A stretch of DNA of 64,000 nt from Tannockella sp964372125 (GTDB lineage Bacteria > Bacillota_I > Bacilli_A > Erysipelotrichales > Coprobacillaceae): NCBI GenBank assembly GCA_964372125.1, contig CAYJPL010000001.1, positions 53,758 to 117,757 on the forward strand, given 5' to 3'. Positions 26,098 to 35,152 of the stretch are shown piece by piece. The number at the start of each line of letters is the position of its first letter. The first letter of the stretch is position 1. The notes beneath the pieces were generated by a model, which worked only from the letters and a program-made list of their open reading frames with translations, had not been told where the DNA came from and searched no databases. A program made the translations under genes and the position numbers.

Positions 26098-26349
26098 TTA
26101 CTTCTCCACATATGATTTCACTAGTTCTTCAATGATCTCATCACGTTCAATTTGTTGAATAATGCTTCTAGCATTTTTATAACTTGAAATATATGCAGGA
26201 TCATTTGATACTAAGTACCCTGAAATTTGATGTACTGCATTGTACCCTCTTTCTTCTAAGGCAATAATCACGGCTTGAAGATTATTACGAATAATTTCTC
26301 TTCGCATATCTTCAGAACTAAAAACTTTTGTTTTATCTAAGTCTTGCAT
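26098..26349 (-). CDS. ireB: IreB family regulatory phosphoprotein (DUF965/YrzL)
   Basis: The 83-residue protein matches the IreB family in ALEERGYNAVHQISGYLVSNDPAYISSYKNAR and IIQQIERDEIIEELVKSY. In Enterococcus faecalis IreB is a small substrate of the Ser/Thr kinase IreK and lowers cephalosporin resistance; in most Bacillota the role is not known. Threonine in the N-terminal region could be the phosphorylation site by analogy (KTKVFSS). It sits directly between alaS and ruvX, its usual place. Confidence 0.93.
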   Translation of the reverse strand: MQDLDKTKVFSSEDMRREIIRNNLQAVIIALEERGYNAVHQISGYLVSNDPAYISSYKNARSIIQQIERDEIIEELVKSYVEK

Positions 26350-26402
26350 ACGTAATCCTCCTATATTTGCTATAAGTATATATTACACCATTTAAATATA
26401 AA

Positions 26403-29012
26403 TTACAAAATATTTTTAAGTACTTCTTTAATCTTTGTGGCGTTTAGCTCACTTTGGCATCCACCTTGTGCGAAATCAGGTTTTCCACCACCACGACCAT
26501 CAACTACCTCATTTATTGCTTTTACAATGTCTCCAGCTTTTTTACCAGCATCAACAACATCTTTTGTCAATGCTACAAAATAAGAAGCTTTTCCTTCATT
26601 GTTTGATATAACTACCACAATTCCACTTTCCATCTTATCTCTAAAGTCAAATGTTAATTGTTTTGCTTTTGGAGCTTCTAATGTTTCTTCAACACATAGC
26701 ACTGAAATATCATTAATATTTTCAATGTCATTTGCTTTGCTTGATGCAACTAAGCTATTTAATTTTGACGTTACAGCATCTAGCTCTCTTTTTAAACTTA
26801 CATTATCCTGTTCTAGTGAGATGACTTTATTTACTACTTCTTTACGATTTTTAATTTTTATTGCTTCTACGATTGTATCAACCGTTTGTTTTTCTTCAAG
26901 TAATGCACTATAAGCTCTTTTACCTGTAATTGCTTCAATACGGCGCACACCACTTCCTACACTTTCCTCTGATTCGATTTTGAATAAACCAATTGAACTA
27001 GTAGTAGTTACATGACAACCACCACATAATTCAGTAGAGAAATCACCAACACTTACAACGCGTACAGTGTCACCATATTTTTCACCAAACAGTGCCATAG
27101 CACCTAGTGTTTTTGCTTCATCAATTGACATTTCTTTAATATTAACAAGTTGTCCTTTAAAAATTTCATCATTTACAAGGGTTTCTATTTGTGTGATTTG
27201 TTCTTTTGTAACTTTTTCGAAATGTGTAAAGTCAAAACGTAATCTTTCTTGGTCCACAAATGATCCCGATTGGTGAACATGACCACCAATTACTTTTTGA
27301 AGCGCACTATGTAATAAATGTGTTGCTGTATGGTTTGCAGTAACTTTATTTCGTTTTACTACATCAACGTGTAATGTTACAACATCTCCTAGTGATAGCT
27401 TACCTTCATTAATAGTTACAAAATGTAAATGCTGTTTGTTTGGTGCTAAGTTTACAGCAGTAACATCCACAGTGCAATCATCTTTAGTTATTGTACCACT
27501 ATCACTACATTGACCACCCATTTCAGCATAGAATGTAGTTGTGTCTAAAATAATTTCACCATGTTCTTCAATAGAATTACAAGCGACACCATCTTTAAAA
27601 ACTCCTATGATTTTTGCTTCGATTTCTCTTGGAACATAATTAAATGTTGATTCTTTTGTGAAGTTCATTAAATCAGGTTTTTGACTCGCCATAGACTCAT
27701 TACTCGTTCTTGAAGCACGAGAACGTTCTTGTTGTATTTTAAGTTGTGCCTTAAACTCTTCTTGATCAACTGTAAAGTCAGATTCTTCAGCAATCTCTAA
27801 TGTTAATTCAAACGGGAATCCATAAGTATCATATAACTTAAAGGCATCTTCTCCACTAACAATATTTGATGTGCTTTTTGTGATGATTTCAGTCAACATC
27901 TTTTCACCGTGACTTAATGTTTTATGGAAACTCTCTTCTTCTTTTTTTACTAATTGACTTACTAAATCAACCTTTTGGGGTAATTCCGTGTAATAATCTT
28001 TCATGATATCACTCACTACATTTACTAGATTAAACATAAATGCATCATCAATCCCAATTTTTTTACCAAAACGAACTGCACGTCGCAGTATACGTCTAAG
28101 CACGTAACCACGTCCTACATTATCAAATAACGCACCATCTGCTAATGCAAATGTGACTGTACGAATATGATCAGCAATTACACGATATGCCATTTTATTT
28201 TCACTATATTTTACGTTCGCAAGTTTTTGTGTTGCTTCAATAATTGGCATGAAAAAATCTGTATCAAAGTTTGTTTCACCATTTTGGATGATACTAACTA
28301 ACCTTTCTAGTCCCATACCTGTATCAATATTTTTTTGTGGTAATTCTTTATAATCACTTCGTTCAACACCTTCTTTAGAATTGTATTGTGAAAATACTAG
28401 ATTCCAAATTTCAACATAACGATCATTTTCTAATTCTTCATAAAATAATTTTAAACCTAATCCTTCTGGATCATATGCTTCACCACGATCATAGAAAATT
28501 TCAGAATCTGGTCCACATGGTCCCTCACCAATTTCCCAGAAGTTTCCAGGGGTCTTTAACATATGTTTAGGGTCAATTCCTTTTATGTTTACCCAATAGT
28601 CATACGCTTCGCTATCTTCGTCATGTACTGTTATATATAATTTATCTTTTTCAAAACCTATCCATTTTGGATCAGTTAAAAATTCCCATGCAAAATCAAT
28701 TGCTTCTGTTTTAAAATAATCACCAATCGAAAAATTACCTAACATTTCAAAAAACGTATGATGTCTTGCTGTTTTTCCAACATTTTCAATATCATTTGTA
28801 CGTAATGATTTTTGTGCATTTGTAATACGTGGATTATCTGGTGTAACTGAACCATCAAAATATTTTTTTATTGCTGCCACACCTGCATTTATCCATAAAA
28901 GTGTTGGATCATCACTTGGGATAAGTGAGTGACTTGGCTCTACTGTATGTCCTTTACTTTCAAAATAATCTAAAAATAATTGTCTTACTTGATTTCCTGT
29001 TAATTGTTTCAT
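26403..29012 (-). CDS. alaS: Alanyl-tRNA synthetase
   Basis: AlaRS charges tRNA-Ala. The 869-residue protein has the class II catalytic core (residues about 1-240, opening LTGNQVRQLFLDYFESKGH), the tRNA-binding middle domain, the editing domain with the zinc-binding HTATHLLHSAL and CGGCH motifs, and a C-terminal coiled-coil plus C-Ala domain with GRGGGKPDFAQGGC. Length is normal. It is preceded by a T-box leader with a GCU alanine specifier and heads the alaS-ireB-ruvX-DUF1292 operon; AGGAGG precedes the ATG. Confidence 0.97.
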   Translation of the reverse strand: MKQLTGNQVRQLFLDYFESKGHTVEPSHSLIPSDDPTLLWINAGVAAIKKYFDGSVTPDNPRITNAQKSLRTNDIENVGKTARHHTFFEMLGNFSIGDYFKTEAIDFAWEFLTDPKWIGFEKDKLYITVHDEDSEAYDYWVNIKGIDPKHMLKTPGNFWEIGEGPCGPDSEIFYDRGEAYDPEGLGLKLFYEELENDRYVEIWNLVFSQYNSKEGVERSDYKELPQKNIDTGMGLERLVSIIQNGETNFDTDFFMPIIEATQKLANVKYSENKMAYRVIADHIRTVTFALADGALFDNVGRGYVLRRILRRAVRFGKKIGIDDAFMFNLVNVVSDIMKDYYTELPQKVDLVSQLVKKEEESFHKTLSHGEKMLTEIITKSTSNIVSGEDAFKLYDTYGFPFELTLEIAEESDFTVDQEEFKAQLKIQQERSRASRTSNESMASQKPDLMNFTKESTFNYVPREIEAKIIGVFKDGVACNSIEEHGEIILDTTTFYAEMGGQCSDSGTITKDDCTVDVTAVNLAPNKQHLHFVTINEGKLSLGDVVTLHVDVVKRNKVTANHTATHLLHSALQKVIGGHVHQSGSFVDQERLRFDFTHFEKVTKEQITQIETLVNDEIFKGQLVNIKEMSIDEAKTLGAMALFGEKYGDTVRVVSVGDFSTELCGGCHVTTTSSIGLFKIESEESVGSGVRRIEAITGKRAYSALLEEKQTVDTIVEAIKIKNRKEVVNKVISLEQDNVSLKRELDAVTSKLNSLVASSKANDIENINDISVLCVEETLEAPKAKQLTFDFRDKMESGIVVVISNNEGKASYFVALTKDVVDAGKKAGDIVKAINEVVDGRGGGKPDFAQGGCQSELNATKIKEVLKNIL

Positions 29013-29023
29013 AAATTCCTCCT

Positions 29024-29240
29024 AAAATATAAAAAGTCGTCCTATTTCTAGGAACGACTAAATCGCGGTACCATCCTAGTTCATGTAAATACATGCCCTT
29101 AATTCACTGTAACGTAGTGTTTACGACAAGTTTTCCTTGTACTCCAAAGTAGCTTTCCCTATAAGTATTTAAACATTTTCACCAACCATGTTCTCTCTAG
29201 AAGAATAATTATAAGTACTTTTCTTTTTCACAGATTTATT
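29024..29240 (-). promoter_or_regulatory. T-box riboswitch (alanine) upstream of alaS
   Basis: On the minus strand the leader contains the T-box core AGGATGGTACCGCG (29076-29063), which pairs with the acceptor end of uncharged tRNA. It is followed by a terminator made of AGTCGTTCCTA, GAAA and TAGGACGACT and a T run (about 29060-29031). In Stem I, GAGAGA is the AG-bulge region and the specifier is GCT at 29153-29151 inside GGAAAGCTACTTTGGAG, an alanine codon in the usual context. Uncharged tRNA-Ala should favour the antiterminator and turn on alaS and the genes after it. Confidence 0.93.
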
Positions 29241-29242
29241 GC

Positions 29243-29271
29243 ATTATAACATATACAATTGTAGACTTCAA
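29243..29271 (-). promoter_or_regulatory. alaS operon promoter
   Basis: TTGAAG at 29271-29266, a seventeen-base spacer and a perfect TATAAT at 29248-29243 form a strong sigma-A promoter on the minus strand. Transcription should begin near 29236, giving a leader of about 220 bases that contains the T-box. Confidence 0.8.
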
Positions 29272-29280
29272 TACCATGAT

Positions 29281-29871
29281 TTATGCAATTTCATATTCCT
29301 TTTGCTCATCATCCTTTGTAATTGTACGGACAACTTTACACGGATTGCCAACTGCAACTGAATTACTCTCAATATCCTTTGTTACGATACTACCACTACC
29401 AATTACAACATTACTTCCTATTGTTACTCCTGGCATCACTTGTACCCCAGCACCTATCCAAACATCACTGCCCACATTGATAGGATAGCAATATTCAAGC
29501 CCACGATTGCGACGCGTTGCATCAATTGGATGTCCAGCTGTATGAAATCCACAATTTGGTCCAATAAAAACGTTATCTCCAAACTCGACTTTTGCACCAT
29601 CTAATATCACTAACCCATGATTTGCATAGAAGTTTTTCCCTACACTAATATTATATCCATAGTCACAAAAAAATGGCGCTTGCAATTCCATAATACTTCC
29701 AACGCTACCTAGAATATCACTTAGCAACAATACTTTTTTATCGAAGTCTGATGGTTTTATTTGATTATAATAAAAACACTTATCTTTACAAGCTGCAAGT
29801 TCCTCTAAAAGTTGTTTGTCATAATTAGCATTATATAGCAACCCTAAATCTCTTTTTTCCTTTTCAGTCAT
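29281..29871 (-). CDS. Maltose/galactoside O-acetyltransferase family (hexapeptide repeat)
   Basis: The 196-residue protein is a LacA/Maa-type acetyl-CoA-dependent sugar O-acetyltransferase: an N-terminal Mac domain (MTEKEKRDLGLLYNANYDKQLLEE) and a left-handed beta-helix built of hexapeptides such as IGSNVVIGSGSIVTKDI. The catalytic histidine lies in FHTAGHPID. The ATG at 29871 is preferred over an earlier ATG/GTG in the same frame because AAGGAGATAAAG precedes it. The gene is single and its acceptor sugar is unknown. Confidence 0.88.
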   Translation of the reverse strand: MTEKEKRDLGLLYNANYDKQLLEELAACKDKCFYYNQIKPSDFDKKVLLLSDILGSVGSIMELQAPFFCDYGYNISVGKNFYANHGLVILDGAKVEFGDNVFIGPNCGFHTAGHPIDATRRNRGLEYCYPINVGSDVWIGAGVQVMPGVTIGSNVVIGSGSIVTKDIESNSVAVGNPCKVVRTITKDDEQKEYEIA

Positions 29872-29939
29872 CTTTATCTCCTTTATAGTCACCATTTATA
29901 TTATAGGTATTCCTTCAATTTTTCAATGTTTTTCAAACA

Positions 29940-29964
29940 AAAAGACATGAAATATATTCATGTC
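29940..29964 (-). terminator. Terminator after the APC permease gene
   Basis: GGACATGAA and TTCATGTCT-like arms form an eight-base-pair stem (GACATGAA/TTCATGTC) followed by T residues on the minus strand. Confidence 0.75.
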
Positions 29965-29971
29965 CATACTA

Positions 29972-31321
29972 TTATCTTTTCTTATAAAAACACAACCCAA
30001 CAGCTTGAACAACTACAAATAAAATTAAATAGTAGTATACTTTCTCACCATGAGCAACAAATGCTGCAACAATCATAAATAATGCCCCACAAATTCCTAA
30101 TATAGGAACTATTTTACCTTTGATAACACCTAAATCTTTTTCTTTTTTCATCATCATAATAAAGATAGGAATATATAATGCATACAATGTGATAATTGGT
30201 AATTCGGATGAATCAAATGAAAACGGACCAAACCACGGAATTGCAACTAGTTGTGAACCATAGAAGAACAATAACCATATAGCAGCTACTAACAAGCCAA
30301 GAATTGCAGAGTTTGTTGGCATATTTGTAATTGGATCAACTTGCTTTGTCATCTCTGGATATGGTCCTTGATTACGCTTTGCAAGTGAATAGAATCCACG
30401 TGTACATCCTAACATAAGGCCATTTAATGTCCCAAGACAAGAAATAACTACAAATACAAATAGTCCTGTACCAGCAACTTTAGAAAAGATTGCTTCAAAT
30501 GCAAGTCTAGCCCCTTGTTCCCCTGACGCCATGATTATACTATTTTCAACTGCACCTGCCAAGCCAATATAGTATAGAATATACGTTATCATTATCAATA
30601 AAGTTCCAAATAACAATGCACGTGGTAAATTTTTCTTTGCATCTTTTAATTCCGAATTAATACTTGTCGCAATAATCCATCCTTCATATGCAAATGCAGT
30701 CGCTACTACAGCTCCAAATAATGGATTACCCCCAACAGATGTTGTTACTGCTGTAAAATTTTCATATAATATACCATTTTGCATTCCCATAATGGTACCA
30801 AATATTGCCATTAAAAATAACGGGACTAGCTTAATTACTGTCGTTGTTACTTGAAACTTACCTGCCAAAACAGGTGAAAGTGCATTTAATGCATAGCTTC
30901 CAACTAAGTAAATCATTGAAATCGCAATCGCTTCAGGTCCAACAATACTCCAATCCTCATTACCGATTAATACAATTGTATAGCGTGCCGAAACCCATGC
31001 AAGAACACTTGTTAGTGCTGGCGTATAAACAACTGCCATGAACCATCCTATAAAGTATCCATATTTTGATCCTACTGTTGCTTCAGCATAATCGACTACA
31101 CCATTTACCTTTTGGTATTTAGTTGCCATAATTGCGAAATTATATGCACAAATCACCATAATAAGTCCACCTAAAAACCAAGCAAAAATCCCTGTTGCTA
31201 AATCTCCGCCTGTCTCTATAAGTATTTTTTCAGCTTTAAAAAATACTCCACTACCAATTACAATTCCTACTACCATTGCAATTGCAGTAAATAGTCCATA
31301 CTTCTTTTTTAATTCTTCCAT
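29972..31321 (-). CDS. APC superfamily amino acid permease
   Basis: The 449-residue integral membrane protein has about twelve hydrophobic segments. The first carries GIVIGSGVFFKAEKIL, the usual APC substrate-binding turn, and FAYEGWIIATSINSELKDAKKNLPRAL is the conserved segment of amino acid/polyamine and LAT-type exchangers. It probably moves amino acids by proton symport or exchange; the exact substrate cannot be told. It is a single gene with AAGGAGATATAAA before the ATG; no T-box or other leader is visible in the upstream 115 bases. Confidence 0.88.
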   Translation of the reverse strand: MEELKKKYGLFTAIAMVVGIVIGSGVFFKAEKILIETGGDLATGIFAWFLGGLIMVICAYNFAIMATKYQKVNGVVDYAEATVGSKYGYFIGWFMAVVYTPALTSVLAWVSARYTIVLIGNEDWSIVGPEAIAISMIYLVGSYALNALSPVLAGKFQVTTTVIKLVPLFLMAIFGTIMGMQNGILYENFTAVTTSVGGNPLFGAVVATAFAYEGWIIATSINSELKDAKKNLPRALLFGTLLIMITYILYYIGLAGAVENSIIMASGEQGARLAFEAIFSKVAGTGLFVFVVISCLGTLNGLMLGCTRGFYSLAKRNQGPYPEMTKQVDPITNMPTNSAILGLLVAAIWLLFFYGSQLVAIPWFGPFSFDSSELPIITLYALYIPIFIMMMKKEKDLGVIKGKIVPILGICGALFMIVAAFVAHGEKVYYYLILFVVVQAVGLCFYKKR

Positions 31322-31407
31322 TTTATATCTCCTTTGTAACTACAATAATTATCATATAATATTTATATGATATTGTCTTTAAAAATATACATTTTTTTTA
31401 TTGAAAA

Positions 31408-31440
31408 AGAAAAACATATTAAAAATATAATATGTTTTAA
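31408..31440 (-). terminator. Terminator after nadE
   Basis: AAACATATTA and TAATATGTTT form a ten-base-pair AT-rich stem on the minus strand, followed by a T run. It overlaps the nadE stop. Confidence 0.6.
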
Positions 31441-32213
31441 TTGTCTTCAATTGTTTTAATCATTGGATTGAAATTTGCCATCGGCTCTAATTTATGCAAA
31501 TTGATCTTACGCATATGATCGATTTTAGCTTGTACATCTTTACTTGCACATATTCCTTTGCGAATATATAAATCCAGTTCCTCATATGTAAACCCAAGAT
31601 TCTCCTCATCTGTTTTTCCACACAAACCATCAATTGGTGTTTTATCGACAAGGTCAACAGGAACTCCTAAATATTTACCTATTGCTTTTACTTCAGTTAC
31701 CGTAAGGTTCATAAGTAATGAAAAATCACCAGCTCCATCACCAAACTTAGTAGCATATCCTACCCAATCCTCTGAAAGATTACATGTATTTACAACACGA
31801 GCCCCTATTGTTCCCGCTACACCATAAAGCACACTCATTCGAATTCTTGCAGGTGTATTAAAGATAGTCACTGTTGACATCTCTTGATGACCTAGCGTAG
31901 TTGTTGCACTATTCAAAGAATTCATTAATGCATCTACTGTATCTTTAATATTAACAATAACCGTTTCAATATTTAAATGATTTGCAATCTTTTTACTACA
32001 ATCAATATCAAATTGTTCTCCTTGAGGCATTAAGACCCCAACGACACGTTTATTTCCCAAAGCTTTTACAAGCAAAGTTGCAGCAATTGAACTATCTTTT
32101 CCGCCAGACAACCCAACAACAACTTTTGTAAAATCTCCTGCTTTTGAAAAATAATCTTGTATCCAAGAAATCAGGTCATTTGTTACTTGTTCTACATTAA
32201 ACACTTCTTTCAT
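31437..32213 (-). CDS. nadE: NAD+ synthetase, ammonia-dependent
   Basis: NadE amidates nicotinic acid adenine dinucleotide to NAD+ with ATP and ammonia. The N-type ATP-pyrophosphatase motif GLSGGKDSS lies near residue 35, and the deamido-NAD-binding blocks NTCNLSEDWVGYATKFGDGAGDFS and KTPIDGLCGKTDEENLGFTYEELD are complete. It has no N-terminal nitrilase domain, so it uses free ammonia. The ATG at 32213 follows AAGGTGGAG; the in-frame TTG three bases earlier is possible but less likely. Confidence 0.95.
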   Translation of the reverse strand: MKEVFNVEQVTNDLISWIQDYFSKAGDFTKVVVGLSGGKDSSIAATLLVKALGNKRVVGVLMPQGEQFDIDCSKKIANHLNIETVIVNIKDTVDALMNSLNSATTTLGHQEMSTVTIFNTPARIRMSVLYGVAGTIGARVVNTCNLSEDWVGYATKFGDGAGDFSLLMNLTVTEVKAIGKYLGVPVDLVDKTPIDGLCGKTDEENLGFTYEELDLYIRKGICASKDVQAKIDHMRKINLHKLEPMANFNPMIKTIEDN

Positions 32214-32279
32214 CAATTCTCCACCTTCCCACTTAAAATTTACATATATGATACCATAATTTATACAGTCTATAAATCA

Positions 32280-33605
32280 TTAATTATTAATTCTATTTTT
32301 TTTAAGTAAATAGAGTGATACAACTGTTGCGATACATTCTGCAAAAGGTACTGTCAGCCATATTCCATTAATACCTAAAATCAACGGTAAAACATAGATT
32401 GCAAATGCAATACAAATAATACCACGACACGATGCGATAATCATTGATTCAACACCTTTACCAATAAACGTAAAATAACCAGAATTCAAAATGTTAAATC
32501 CACTTAGTAAGAATGCAAATGCATACAATTTACCACCATTTGTTGCAAGAGCAACAAGTTCGGGTTCTTGAACAAATAACGTAACTAAGTTTGTACCAAA
32601 GAAAAATAATGCTATAAATACCACAATACCACTTAGTAGATTTACTGTATATGCAATTCTCATGATTTTTTTTACACGACTAGCACTACCATGTCCAAAG
32701 TTATAACTGACTATTGGACCAACCCCATCACTAATCCCAAATAATACCATTGCTCCAAAAACAGCAATATAATTTATCGTACTAAAAGCACTAACACCAG
32801 CAACCCCTGCTATATTCATCATCGATATATTAAATAAGAATGCACTTAGTGCTGTAGATATAGAATTTATTCCCTCAGAAGCACCGTTATATAATACTGG
32901 TACAATACAATTTTTAGAAAAACTACCGTCTCGAAAGTTTATAATATTTTTTTTATTCAACATATTAGGGATATTAATCAACAATGCACTAGAATAGGCA
33001 ATACCTGTCGCAAGTGCTGCTCCAAAAATCCCCATATCTAACACTGCAAGGAATAAATAATTTAATATTATGTTAACTACTAATGTTGTTATCGACCCAT
33101 ATAAATATAGTTGAGGTTTCCCTACAATTCTATTTAGAAAACCAGAATAAATCATAAAGCAGACTGGTATTGTAAATAACGATATAACTCTAATATAAAC
33201 TCCTGTAGATTCAATAAGTTCATGATTTGCACCTAAGAGCGATGCAATTGAATCATTAAATAAAAATCCAAAAACACTAATCAACAATGCAACAATAAAT
33301 AGAATACGCAAAAAAGTTTGCAGTGTATTTTTAGCTTCTATGACTTTATCCATACCTAATTTTATTCCAATATGACTTTGACTCCCAATACTAATTACAA
33401 TTGCACTTCCTATACTAACTTGCATAAAAGGACTTGCAATGTTGATTGATGCCATCGCTTCTGGACCAATAAAATTCCCTACAAATATTCCATCTACTAT
33501 CCCTTGTATCCCTGTTAAAATCATTGCTAACAATGCTGGCAGCGCATATTTCATAAACAATGAAAACACTGGTTTTTCTAATAAAACATTATCTTTACTA
33601 TTCAT
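32280..33605 (-). CDS. MATE family efflux transporter
   Basis: The 441-residue protein has twelve predicted membrane segments in two related halves, with MATE marks such as FMKYALPALLAMILTGIQGIVDGIFVG at the start and MVLFGISDGVGPIVSYNFG in the middle. It belongs to the DinF/MepA-like group and should export cationic drugs or metabolites with sodium or protons. The predicted ribosome site (AAAGTAGAG) is weak. It is a single gene. Upstream, AGATATTA at 33679-33686 and TAATATCT at 33712-33719 form an inverted repeat that could be an operator, though the region is very AT-rich. Confidence 0.85.
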   Translation of the reverse strand: MNSKDNVLLEKPVFSLFMKYALPALLAMILTGIQGIVDGIFVGNFIGPEAMASINIASPFMQVSIGSAIVISIGSQSHIGIKLGMDKVIEAKNTLQTFLRILFIVALLISVFGFLFNDSIASLLGANHELIESTGVYIRVISLFTIPVCFMIYSGFLNRIVGKPQLYLYGSITTLVVNIILNYLFLAVLDMGIFGAALATGIAYSSALLINIPNMLNKKNIINFRDGSFSKNCIVPVLYNGASEGINSISTALSAFLFNISMMNIAGVAGVSAFSTINYIAVFGAMVLFGISDGVGPIVSYNFGHGSASRVKKIMRIAYTVNLLSGIVVFIALFFFGTNLVTLFVQEPELVALATNGGKLYAFAFLLSGFNILNSGYFTFIGKGVESMIIASCRGIICIAFAIYVLPLILGINGIWLTVPFAECIATVVSLYLLKKNRINN

Positions 33606-33756
33606 CTTTTTACTCTACTTTCTATAATCCAACTACTAAATTACATATTTCTTTTTTCCCGTTGTCAACCAAACAACAAGATATTAATTCATAAAATTTT
33701 ATTCAAAATAATAATATCTCATTGTGTTGAAAATGAATATGCACCAAATAAAAATA

Positions 33757-34374
33757 TTATATGTTTTTAATTAAATTATCAAGATTTTCCTTAAACATTC
33801 CAATATGTAGTCCATCTACCGTACGATGATTTACATCGATTGAAAGATGTAAATATAATTCCTTGTTTTCATCATAATATTTAGAAAAAGTAATTCTAGG
33901 AACGCAGTCATCTTTGTCAAAATTACGCTCATTTGTTAGTGAACAAAAATCAAACCATGGAAGACATGAAAAATAAATTACTGGTTTACTTGTCTTTTCA
34001 CTAAATAATGTAGATTGAGTCTCCTCTTTTATACTAGCACACTTACTAAAATTAATAATTTCTTGAACCCAATCCAGAGTAATAATTTTAAAAACTTCTT
34101 CACCTTTTTTCATTGATGTATAACTCGGATGTGTTATATCATATTGCATTAATTTACCATTTTCTATACGCATTGTAAGTGCTGGTACACAGTTTATCGC
34201 TTTTGTAGTTAACCATATCATTAAATGATAAAAAGGTATATTCATTGTTTTTGATATTTGTTTTACCTTAGTTACTTTTATAGGCATAGTTATGGAATAA
34301 AATGGATAATCTACTGTTGAAAAATATTCATATATTTCTTTTCGATTCCATTTACTAATATTTACTTCTTTCAT
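33757..34374 (-). CDS. Chloramphenicol acetyltransferase-like protein
   Basis: The 205-residue protein aligns along its length with the CAT family (trimeric acetyl-CoA-dependent O-acetyltransferases). The catalytic HxxxDG motif is NHRTVDG, with H183 and D187. The usual active-site serine block PWxSF reads PWFDF, with D142 where CAT has serine, so chloramphenicol may not be its substrate; many chromosomal members have unknown acceptors. The ATG at 34374 follows GAGGG; longer in-frame starts would add a hydrophobic stretch unlike the family. The gene is divergent from a nitroreductase. Confidence 0.8.
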   Translation of the reverse strand: MKEVNISKWNRKEIYEYFSTVDYPFYSITMPIKVTKVKQISKTMNIPFYHLMIWLTTKAINCVPALTMRIENGKLMQYDITHPSYTSMKKGEEVFKIITLDWVQEIINFSKCASIKEETQSTLFSEKTSKPVIYFSCLPWFDFCSLTNERNFDKDDCVPRITFSKYYDENKELYLHLSIDVNHRTVDGLHIGMFKENLDNLIKNI

Positions 34375-34499
34375 TATTTCCCTCATCTCTATATACATCC
34401 AATCACTAACAAAGTATAACATAATAAAAAAATGAATAAAACAATCCATTAGTAGTTTTATTTTAGTTATTTGTAGTACAATGACCTTGGAGGATAATT

Positions 34500-35105
34500 A
34501 TGAAAAGTAAAGATATTTTAAATGAACATATTAATAGACGTAGTACAAGAGAATTTAGTAGTGAACATGTTGACATAGAAATAATTAGGGATTGTATAAA
34601 AACTGCAAACCTTGCGCCAAATGGTGCAAATATGCAACCATGGCACTTTGTGATTGTTAAAGATAATGCTATAAAAAAAGAACTTCGCGAAAAATGTCAA
34701 GAAATAGAAAAGACTTTCTATGAAGAAAAGATTTCAAAGCAATGGGCTAATGATTTAGCACCATTAAACGTGGATTATCAAAAGCCTTTTTTAGAGCAAG
34801 CTCCTTACCTAATAGTAATTTTCAAACAAATGTATACAACTGATAATCAAGGAATAAGACACAGTAACTACTATGTAACAGAATCTTGTTCTATCGCAAT
34901 TGGTTTTTTGATTTCTTCGTTACACCGTCTTGGTATTTCAAGTCTAACTTACACACCTGCTCCAATAGAGTTTTTAAAATCCTATTTTAAGCGTCCCGAT
35001 GGAGAAGTTCCTGTGATGATTCTAGCAGTAGGAAAAAGTAGCAAAAACTACCAAGCCCCGGACATTAACAAGAAAAGTTTTGATGAGATAGCTACAATAA
35101 TATAA
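34500..35105 (+). CDS. Nitroreductase family protein
   Basis: The 201-residue protein is an FMN-dependent nitroreductase-like oxidoreductase: NRRSTREFSSEHVD at the start binds the FMN phosphate, and APNGANMQPWHFVIV and LHRLGISSLTYTPAP are the following family blocks. These enzymes reduce nitro compounds, quinones or flavins using NAD(P)H; the natural substrate is not clear. TTGGAGG precedes the ATG. It stands alone, divergent from the CAT-like gene with about 125 bases between them. Confidence 0.88.
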   Translation: MKSKDILNEHINRRSTREFSSEHVDIEIIRDCIKTANLAPNGANMQPWHFVIVKDNAIKKELREKCQEIEKTFYEEKISKQWANDLAPLNVDYQKPFLEQAPYLIVIFKQMYTTDNQGIRHSNYYVTESCSIAIGFLISSLHRLGISSLTYTPAPIEFLKSYFKRPDGEVPVMILAVGKSSKNYQAPDINKKSFDEIATII

Positions 35106-35152
35106 AAACTAGTTATAATTGTAATCTTACAGTTATAACTAGTTTCTTTTTA
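35105..35152. terminator. Terminator between nitroreductase and recD2
   Basis: AAACTAGTTATAA and TTATAACTAGTTT form a thirteen-base-pair perfect stem around a fourteen-base loop; T-rich sequence follows on the plus strand and A-rich sequence flanks the other side, so it may act in both directions. Confidence 0.75.
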
